From NCBI GenBank assembly GCA_002498455.1, contig DAHO01000001.1, positions 1 to 39,778 on the forward strand: a stretch of 39,778 bases of DNA. Reading direction: 5' to 3'. The position numbers and the translations under genes are program-made. Shown here in pieces: positions 34,206-39,778 of the stretch. Within the stretch, counting starts at the first letter, position 1, and each line of letters opens with the position of its first letter. The stretch is from Euryarchaeota archaeon UBA602 (GTDB lineage: Archaea; Thermoplasmatota; Poseidoniia; Poseidoniales; Thalassarchaeaceae). The notes beneath the pieces are model-generated. The model made no database searches and was not told where the DNA came from. It saw only the letters and a program-made list of their open reading frames with translations.

Positions 34206-34520
34206 CTACCGGGTTTGTTCTACTGATAAAGACGAACCCGGCCTTTTCAAAGGGAACCAAATCATAATTGCAAATATCAATACACCCATACACCATTCAG
34301 GCCAATCCATTTTCAAACTCACAACCAATAGAATCCAACAACAAATGTGAAACAAAACCCAGTAGGTACGCCCGTCATTACGCGAGCCACCCCCCTTCGC
34401 AGCATTTCGGATAGAAGGGTCTACAACCACCTCAGGTTGCGCACCACCGCCCCCCAGATCAGATAAAACAACTACATCAGGTTTTGATGGGGCTCGCCCC
34501 CCAGTACCCCCTCGATCCAT
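34206..34520 (-). CDS. 104-residue membrane protein with doubled P-x-V-V-V motif
   Basis: Not recognised. The N-terminal ~50 residues are Gly/Pro-rich with PDVVVLS (14-20) and PEVVVDP (29-35). Two hydrophobic segments (about 53-70 and 73-90) follow, and the tail is RPGSSLSVEQTR. The tail-coding bases contain a 25-base sequence repeated exactly upstream of its own start (34537-34561), so the gene is flanked by direct repeats. A Shine-Dalgarno GGAGG lies 10 bases before the ATG. It starts 59 bases after the 40-residue gene. Confidence 0.68.
   Translation of the reverse strand: MDRGGTGGRAPSKPDVVVLSDLGGGGAQPEVVVDPSIRNAAKGGGSRNDGRTYWVLFHICCWILLVVSLKMDWPEWCMGVLIFAIMIWFPLKRPGSSLSVEQTR
34218..34242. 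repeat. 25-base direct repeat, copy A (inside 3' end of the 104-residue gene)
   Basis: Identical to 34537-34561, 319 bases away. On the minus strand it encodes the PGSSLSVE tail of the 104-residue protein. Confidence 0.85.
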
Positions 34521-34536
34521 GGTCTCATCGCCTCCA

Positions 34537-34561
34537 TTCTACTGATAAAGACGAACCCGGC
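34537..34561. repeat. 25-base direct repeat, copy B (upstream of the 104-residue gene)
   Basis: Exact second copy of 34218-34242. It lies between the 40-residue gene and the 104-residue gene start and could itself code a PGSSLSVE tail followed by a stop, as though a tandem copy of the gene had been lost here. Confidence 0.85.
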
Positions 34562-34579
34562 AAGAATCAATTGAAAAAT

Positions 34580-34702
34580 CTAATTCAGACGTAGGATATA
34601 ATCTACGAGAATAGACACCAAGGCGATACCGAGAATCAGGACATGCCACCAGCGAACTGAATCAACAACGCCCCGCATAAACGCGGAAAGGGCCCAATTC
34701 AT
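34580..34702 (-). CDS. 40-residue single-span membrane protein coupled to the actin-like gene
   Basis: Short gene: ATG 34702, stop TAG at 34580-34582, coding MNWALSAFMRGVVDSVRW followed by WHVLILGIALVSILVDYI and LRLN. Residues 1-18 form a basic amphipathic helix with Trp/Arg at the membrane border, 19-36 are a clear transmembrane span, and the last residues are LRLN. It begins 11 bases after the MamK-like actin stop, on the same strand, suggesting co-translation. A second ATG at 34678 would give 32 residues. It may anchor the actin filament to the membrane (inference). Confidence 0.62.
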   Translation of the reverse strand: MNWALSAFMRGVVDSVRWWHVLILGIALVSILVDYILRLN

Positions 34703-34713
34703 GGGTCTCAATC

Positions 34714-35715
34714 TCAATTGATTGCAGTGAACTGATCGTCGGGCATGTCGCCAGCCAATGCAAGTGCACCTTCAGCAACCTTTGTGACAGGTTCTTCTGC
34801 ACACCAAACACTGACATCACCGATGTCTGCCAAACCTTCAGCAACTGCATCGGCCAGACCGTCAATGAGTGAACCGCCACCCGCTAGGATGATGTTATTG
34901 CGCATGATTGATTGATACTCAGGGTCTGCACCTGCAACAATTCCCTTAATTGCATTGACGATTGGTGTTACAACACCTGCGCATGCAATGCCAACCAAGT
35001 CACCCACATCGACAACTTGCTTCTTTCCATCCACACTGAGTTCAACCATCATCTCACGGTCATCACCGACATACGAACCGGCTTCCTTCCACCCTCGAAC
35101 CATATCCTTGGTCAATTGTGCTCCGGTATACTTCTTCTCGATGAGAGTCTGCAACTCTTCATCGATCCAATCTCCTGCCTCGTGGAAGGTGACTTCATCA
35201 TCATCACTGGGGAAGGTTCCATACATTCGACAAACGTCTGTGGTTCCTGCTCCGATGTCGACCACGATGCTACCTCCAATTTCGCCAAGGCCGTAGGCAA
35301 CAGCGAACGGCTCAGAGACGACCATAATCGCATTGACTTGACCACGCAGAATCGAGACAAGATTGCTCTTATCGACGAATGAGATGTGACTTGGCGAGCA
35401 GATGACACCGTAGACCTCATCGAATTCTTCAGGGTCTACACTTTCGACCAGGTGAGTGACGAAAGCTTTGGCCGCAGCCAAATTGTTCTCATCATCCTGC
35501 GCGACACCAGCAGCGAGCGGACGGTAAAGGTTGCAAGCGAGTTTGTTTTTCAATGCATCAGCACCGAACAGTGTATCTCTCTTGAGGAAATTTCGTGCGA
35601 TTGGATCCTTGGGCTTACCCACGATCGTCTCAACTGTTCCACCTTGCCCATTGCTTGCTGAAATTGTAGATTGGTATGTTCCCAAATCAATTCCGAGGTA
35701 TAGTCTATCTGCCAT
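34714..35715 (-). CDS. MamK-like actin-family ATPase
   Basis: 333 residues from ATG 35715, chosen over the GTG three codons earlier because GGTGA stands 5-6 bases upstream. Actin motifs: phosphate-1 GIDLGTYQST (8-17), phosphate-2 VVDIGAGTTDV (151-161) and adenosine IILAGGGSLIDGL. Throughout, residues follow bacterial MamK as remembered: RPLAAGV, VVSEPFAVAYGLG with Glu135, HEAGDWIDEEL, WKEAGSYVG, DPEYQSIMRNNIILAGGG. Glu135 and Asp153 keep the 18-residue spacing of MamK's catalytic E143 and D161. MreB, Ta0583-type and crenactin are poorer fits by eye. It should polymerise with ATP. No other magnetosome genes are seen; a 40-residue membrane protein follows immediately. Confidence 0.88.
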   Translation of the reverse strand: MADRLYLGIDLGTYQSTISASNGQGGTVETIVGKPKDPIARNFLKRDTLFGADALKNKLACNLYRPLAAGVAQDDENNLAAAKAFVTHLVESVDPEEFDEVYGVICSPSHISFVDKSNLVSILRGQVNAIMVVSEPFAVAYGLGEIGGSIVVDIGAGTTDVCRMYGTFPSDDDEVTFHEAGDWIDEELQTLIEKKYTGAQLTKDMVRGWKEAGSYVGDDREMMVELSVDGKKQVVDVGDLVGIACAGVVTPIVNAIKGIVAGADPEYQSIMRNNIILAGGGSLIDGLADAVAEGLADIGDVSVWCAEEPVTKVAEGALALAGDMPDDQFTAIN

Positions 35716-35744
35716 TTTTGTCACCTGACGCGGTCTGCGCCACT

Positions 35745-35758
35745 CTCGCGCACGCGAG
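35745..35758. promoter_or_regulatory. GC-rich palindrome in the actin gene leader
   Basis: CTCGCG-CA-CGCGAG, 30 bases before the actin ATG in the minus-strand leader. Further upstream the minus strand has CTCAAAATATGG and GGATTATTTCG (about 35800-35821), a possible TATA region, giving a leader of about 75 bases. Role unknown. Confidence 0.4.
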
Positions 35759-35839
35759 TCCTAGGTTTGAAGGTTCACCTTCTTCCGACTCACGAAATAA
35801 TCCATATTTTGAGCAAATTCAGCCTAAATCATTGATGCC

Positions 35840-38542
35840 CTATTGCCGCCTCATACCACGAGACCTAACGGCCCATGTGCAAAAAATACCGATCACTGCC
35901 AACGCCAGAAATACGGAGAAGATATTCCCCCCCTCCTCTTCCTCAAGTGGTACATCCACACCCCAACCAGACTTCTCTGGGTCAAAGGGCGAACCATCAT
36001 ACAAATTGTCGACACCATCTCCATCGATGTCCGAATCACAATCATCTCCAAACCCATCTTCATCCATATCGTCTTGATTTGGGTTAGATTCAGTCAGACA
36101 ATTGTCAATGTCATCACACACACCATCCCCATCGATGTCATCACAAGGCGTCGTAGTCTCTCCCTCACCCCCTCCATCGTTGGTTTGCGAATCATCAAAC
36201 TGGACTAGAATTTGGTCGCGGTCATTCAACTCAATGTCTTGCCAAGCAACATTCTGCATCACCCCATTCACAGAAACTGAAGTATTGTTTGGATCCAAGA
36301 ACAATGGCAACAATTGTTCGCCCCCCACTTCAGAGATATTCCATACACCAAAAAATAGCGTCAGATTGACCACCATGGGTTCGTAGGTTTCAATGTGGAG
36401 CCTTCCACTAGCATCGTGGGTATGCAATAAGTGCATCTTCCCAGGACATGCCGACGTATCGATGCCCATGTTTGCAGGAATCAAAACCTGCTCACCTCGA
36501 ATCACAATGTCTAGAACCGGGTGGATGTGCATTGCAAGACCCGAGTGACTATCCAAGCACAGCTCTGAAAGCGATGGACCGACCTCCACCTCGGGCACAG
36601 CCTCAACAACCAATCCTTCCACACCACGCACAGTCAGAGCAAAGCCCAGCTGATCCCCATCACTTCCAAGGACTCCAGTCAGGTTACCAATCCCAACTGT
36701 CGTGGCCCGGACTTCAACCGTCACATACTCATGGGCACTCAAATTTTGAGCCGGAATCGAAACTCTCTCAGTTCCTTCCAAACTCTCATTTGCCCCGAAT
36801 TCCGTTCCGTCAGGGAGAACAACGAATACATCCAAATCATCCGAAACCGCACCGAATGGACGTTGGTTGAATGAAAGGAAGACATCCACATCTGAACCCT
36901 CCTCCAATGTTAGGTTCCAGATTGCAACATCACCTTGCTTGAGAAACGGCCCTTGAGCTCCCGTACCATCCCAAACAGCCCCAATGACCTGCTCGAGGGG
37001 GCGGGAGCCATTGCTATCCAACCATTGTTGAATCAATGTCGTGCGGTTGCTTTCTTCCATTCTGTAAGCATCGTGAACCCACAGATTGTCTCCCAATAAA
37101 TTGCTCAGATTTGGCCGACCCCATCCTTGCAAAGGATCAGGCGCGGGCCCCACGGTTTCAGAACCCTGCTGACCCCCTTCCATAGACTCCGCCGACATTG
37201 CGAGCAACGCGCGTAACATCGCACCCGAGGGCACAAATCCACCGTCGTCGGTAAACCAACCATCTTGCACCATTTGTTGAATCACTGCAGTGATCGATGC
37301 CCCCAAAGGAGTAGACATGCTCGTGCCCGTACTTGACCGCATATCGTCGTTGTATGAAGATAGATTTCCATCCGCTGCTGCCGATGAGATTCCCATGGCG
37401 GGGGCGACAATGAAATTCCCTCGCAACCCTTCTTCGGTTGGTCCATGGGAAGAAGCCGAGTAGAGGTTGGAGTTGTTTTCAGTCCAAGAGCCACCAACAG
37501 AAACGACATTTCGCGCATTGGCAGGTTCGTAGAATTTAGAGGGGTTGTTGCCGGGTGCGATGAATGCCAATGACCACGGAACTTCCCGATGCCATAAGTC
37601 AAATTCAGCGCTTCGCAAAGTGTACGCTTCCGTATCGTCACCCCAACTGTCAGAGTGAATGACGGCGCCATTTGCCAACGCTTCTGCTAGCAACCAATCC
37701 ACACTCGGCTCGGACCACCCTGATTCATTGACAATATCTTGGAACAAAATACGAGCCCCATGCGACGGACTGGTCCCCATTGTCAAATTCCCATGCCACA
37801 AATCACATCCCACCGAACCTGCAATATGGGTCCCATGTCGATAGTCGGAATGCCCGGGATGATCCCCATCATCAATCGTCGTATTGACCAACACCACTTT
37901 TCGATGGCCCATTCCAATCTCACCAATCGAGGTTTCATTATGGCGGAAACAACCGTGGTCCAATTCAATCCCTGAATCGGCCAAACCGACAATTACTCCA
38001 GTACCATTCAAACCCAAGTCCCACATTGGGTGAGCTTCCATGGAATTGTGTTCCATAATACTGGATGATACAGCATTTCTCGCTTTGGTTTCCAGCAAAG
38101 GCTCAACCCACCAGATACCCGGTATGGAATCAAACACACTTGCTTCGATTCCGGACACTTCAAACGAAGTTGGCAATGTACTACCATCACCCGCAAAATT
38201 CAATTTTTTGAAATCAAACATGGAGAGAATTTCATGTTGGGCGGAAGAAGGAAGCCGCGGCTCTAGGACAACCAGGTAAGCATCTCCAACCGGTCCACGT
38301 AACACCGGTTCAATCTCCATCTGGTAGTCACCGTGATCCCCCCACACAAGCACCTCTGTTTGCGAAATTTGTCGCAATGGCTCCAAACCACCATTTCGAA
38401 GTTGTACCCATTCTGCATGGCTCCAACCATCTTCATCGGCGACGATCCATTCCGAATCAACCGGTGGGTGTTCGGGTAGTTGCCACGCCCCGGTTACAGG
38501 TACAAGAACCAGGATTGAAACCACCAGAACGGTTCCACGCAT
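35840..38542 (-). CDS. Secreted, membrane-anchored S8 subtilase with TSP3 calcium-binding repeats
   Basis: 900 residues. Signal peptide at 1-20 (MRGTVLVVSILVLVPVTGAW), a ~160-residue N-terminal region that could be an inhibitory prodomain, then the catalytic domain with Asp189 (GLADSGIELDH), His236 (RHGTHIAGS), oxyanion Asn332 (IAPGNN) and Ser408 (GTSMSTP). A beta-rich region resembling P/PKD-type domains follows (~500-790), then TSP3 Asp-rich repeats (800-858: DIDGDGVCDDIDNC, DMDEDGFGDDCD, DIDGDGVDN) and a C-terminal membrane anchor (~873-892) with a basic tail. It degrades external proteins and is calcium-dependent through TSP3. Same strand as the actin, 124 bases upstream. Confidence 0.94.
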   Translation of the reverse strand: MRGTVLVVSILVLVPVTGAWQLPEHPPVDSEWIVADEDGWSHAEWVQLRNGGLEPLRQISQTEVLVWGDHGDYQMEIEPVLRGPVGDAYLVVLEPRLPSSAQHEILSMFDFKKLNFAGDGSTLPTSFEVSGIEASVFDSIPGIWWVEPLLETKARNAVSSSIMEHNSMEAHPMWDLGLNGTGVIVGLADSGIELDHGCFRHNETSIGEIGMGHRKVVLVNTTIDDGDHPGHSDYRHGTHIAGSVGCDLWHGNLTMGTSPSHGARILFQDIVNESGWSEPSVDWLLAEALANGAVIHSDSWGDDTEAYTLRSAEFDLWHREVPWSLAFIAPGNNPSKFYEPANARNVVSVGGSWTENNSNLYSASSHGPTEEGLRGNFIVAPAMGISSAAADGNLSSYNDDMRSSTGTSMSTPLGASITAVIQQMVQDGWFTDDGGFVPSGAMLRALLAMSAESMEGGQQGSETVGPAPDPLQGWGRPNLSNLLGDNLWVHDAYRMEESNRTTLIQQWLDSNGSRPLEQVIGAVWDGTGAQGPFLKQGDVAIWNLTLEEGSDVDVFLSFNQRPFGAVSDDLDVFVVLPDGTEFGANESLEGTERVSIPAQNLSAHEYVTVEVRATTVGIGNLTGVLGSDGDQLGFALTVRGVEGLVVEAVPEVEVGPSLSELCLDSHSGLAMHIHPVLDIVIRGEQVLIPANMGIDTSACPGKMHLLHTHDASGRLHIETYEPMVVNLTLFFGVWNISEVGGEQLLPLFLDPNNTSVSVNGVMQNVAWQDIELNDRDQILVQFDDSQTNDGGGEGETTTPCDDIDGDGVCDDIDNCLTESNPNQDDMDEDGFGDDCDSDIDGDGVDNLYDGSPFDPEKSGWGVDVPLEEEEGGNIFSVFLALAVIGIFCTWAVRSRGMRRQ
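35969..36145 (-). repeat. TSP3 (DxDxDG) repeat coding block of the subtilase
   Basis: Codes residues 800-858, three aspartate-rich calcium-binding units of the thrombospondin type 3 kind (DIDGDGVCDD, DMDEDGFGDD, DIDGDGVDN). The DNA repeats GATGGxGAT-type codons in register. Confidence 0.85.
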
Positions 38543-38587
38543 GATATCCTCAGGTCATCATTGAACATCAATGATTCCCGCATTTGC

Positions 38588-39778
38588 TCAATCCAAATCC
38601 GCATCATCGTGTTCTTCAATCTCCTTCGGATAAAGAATCAGTATCGCTGAGAACAATACAACGACAACCAAGAAGAATTGCTTACCGGGTTCCAACATAT
38701 CCCCTTCCTGGCTTCTTCTCGGATCCTCTGGAAACACGTCGGCATTGTTTCCAACACCATCTCCATCCGAATCCTCCCATTCATAACGATCGTAAATATC
38801 CCAGTCAGAATTATCTCCGCGTCCATCCCCATCTGAGTCCATCCACTCTAACAGATTATTCGGGAAATAATCAGCATTATCACCAACACCATCTCCATCT
38901 CGATCTCTGATTTCAGTGGGGTCATTGGGAAACTCATCCACCTCATCCGAATAATCATCACCATCACTGTCAGGACACCCCCGCCGGTCAAAGGTAGAAT
39001 TGCCCCAAACATCTGGACAATCATCCCTCAAATCAGACCACCCATCGCCATCGATGTCCAAACATCCGAGACGGTCTCGCGTGGAATTCCCCCAGGTATT
39101 TGGACACGAATCACCCGAATTACTTGCAATGTAATTGTCTCCAACCCCATCTCCATCTAGATCATTCCATTGCTGAGAGTTATCTGGAAACTGATCAGCC
39201 ATCGATCCGTTGGGGTTGTCCCCATATCCATCTCCATCCCTGTCGGTTTGTTGCGTGGGGTTGTCAGGGAATTGATCATCACCAAGCAGGTTAAAATCAC
39301 AAGGAGACGAAGAAAGACCCGAGCAGGTGCCCGAATAAGTGGCTCCAGCGTCAGTAAATCCATCTTGATCAGAGTCGATTTCTTGCGCACCACCAGACCA
39401 CAATATTGTATGTTCATTGTTCTGGTTGTTAAAATTCCACGTTACAGGACCACGAACATCCATTTCGACAACTCTTGAAATTCCGAGATCATCGTTCTCC
39501 AATCCAATGTTGAGAATCCAAAAGTCACTGGTAGTTGAATAATAGTATCCATAGAAACCCAATTCAATTTTCAATTCAACCGTGCTAAAATTACTGCTCT
39601 CGAGGGTATAACGCCAACCCTGGACTCTCCCATCTGACATTGAGTTTAGGCTGATGAACGGTACCGGCCCCCCATCTTGATCAACCACGACTACCCCATC
39701 AACCAAAATCTGAATCGAATGAATGTCGATGTAACAGTAGTAATAACACACCTCGTCAATTTGAATATTCATATCCCA
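38588..39778 (-). CDS. TSP3-repeat surface protein (5' partial), tail-anchored
   Basis: At least 396 residues; the frame stays open (W-D before the first Met at 39772) to the window edge, so the N-terminus is missing. Residues ~1-130 (from the first Met) are beta-rich with many Tyr/Trp. Then there is a long array of Asp-rich TSP3-type repeats (132-350), with Cys pairs in CPNTWGNSTRDRLGC and CPDVWGNSTFDRRGC, and one C-terminal hydrophobic anchor (366-381) with an acidic cytoplasmic tail. It likely binds calcium and spaces a domain away from the cell surface. Such proteins abound in Poseidoniales. Confidence 0.88.
   Translation of the reverse strand, partial: WDMNIQIDEVCYYYCYIDIHSIQILVDGVVVVDQDGGPVPFISLNSMSDGRVQGWRYTLESSNFSTVELKIELGFYGYYYSTTSDFWILNIGLENDDLGISRVVEMDVRGPVTWNFNNQNNEHTILWSGGAQEIDSDQDGFTDAGATYSGTCSGLSSSPCDFNLLGDDQFPDNPTQQTDRDGDGYGDNPNGSMADQFPDNSQQWNDLDGDGVGDNYIASNSGDSCPNTWGNSTRDRLGCLDIDGDGWSDLRDDCPDVWGNSTFDRRGCPDSDGDDYSDEVDEFPNDPTEIRDRDGDGVGDNADYFPNNLLEWMDSDGDGRGDNSDWDIYDRYEWEDSDGDGVGNNADVFPEDPRRSQEGDMLEPGKQFFLVVVVLFSAILILYPKEIEEHDDADLD
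38723..39379 (-). repeat. Long TSP3 calcium-binding repeat array in the surface protein
   Basis: Codes residues 132-350: units such as DSDQDGFTDAG, DRDGDGYGDNP, DLDGDGVGDN, DIDGDGWSD, DSDGDDYSD, DRDGDGVGDN, DSDGDGRGDN and DSDGDGVGNN, spaced by FPxDPxxxxD linkers. The linkers (DQFPDNPTQQTDRDGDGYGDN) give a period of about 20-27 residues. Confidence 0.88.

Noticed and set aside
34714..35724. A magnetosome gene island
   Set aside because: Only the actin is MamK-like. No MamA, MamB, MamM, MamE, MamI or iron-transport genes are in the window, so magnetosome formation is not supported.
38723..39379. Regularly spaced repeats resembling a CRISPR array
   Set aside because: They are in-frame codons of Asp-rich TSP3 units inside a coding region, with protein-level periodicity and no identical DNA repeats with unique spacers.

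Overview
The window most likely comes from a marine planktonic euryarchaeon of the Candidatus Poseidoniales (Marine Group II) or a close Thermoplasmatota relative. The archaeal marks are a geranylgeranylglyceryl phosphate synthase next to a ferredoxin and a geranylgeranyl-reductase-like protein, a beta-CASP metallo-hydrolase, many one-domain zinc ribbons, a near-leaderless promoter with a TTTTTATA box, and surface proteins with aspartate-rich thrombospondin type 3 (TSP3) repeats. Genes are tightly packed and often overlap. Both edges cut a gene: an oxidoreductase at base 1 and a TSP3 surface protein at the right end.

Region 1-8.1 kb holds sugar or small-molecule metabolism: a Gfo/Idh/MocA oxidoreductase, an extended SDR epimerase/dehydratase, a membrane-anchored CocE/X-Pro-type hydrolase, an old-yellow-enzyme oxidoreductase in an operon with a hexapeptide acyltransferase and a 72-residue membrane protein, a CYTH protein, and a DegT/DnrJ aminotransferase. 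Region 8.1-13.4 kb has tRNA-Leu(GAG), a DDAH-type hydrolase, a secreted M28 lipoprotein peptidase, an M50 site-2 protease and small membrane proteins. Region 13.4-23.4 kb is the housekeeping core: uvrA, then purL (with a PurS-like N-terminus) and purQ, then moeA divergent from a TauE/SafE permease. A strong hairpin covers the purL ribosome binding site, an inverted repeat lies upstream of uvrA, and a clear intrinsic terminator follows moeA.

Region 23.4-30.8 kb has an ABC exporter, the beta-CASP protein, the ether-lipid set (ferredoxin, short GGR-like protein, GGGP synthase), an ABA4-like membrane protein and a cryptochrome/(6-4)-photolyase-type flavoprotein. Near 26.6-27.1 kb the top strand changes from G/T-rich to C/A-rich, whichever strand the genes are on. 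This looks like a replication-termination zone or a rearrangement boundary.

Region 30.8-39.8 kb is one long minus-strand run. In transcription order it is: TSP3 surface protein, secreted and anchored subtilase with TSP3 repeats, a MamK-like actin, an untracked 40-residue single-span membrane protein 11 bases behind it, two membrane proteins, a zinc ribbon, another small membrane protein, an anchored cupredoxin and a coiled-coil protein. The actin plus tiny membrane protein is the best candidate for an undescribed system. A second new pattern is a short N-terminal motif (roughly P-x-x-V-V-V-G, doubled in two proteins) shared by five otherwise unrelated small membrane proteins.
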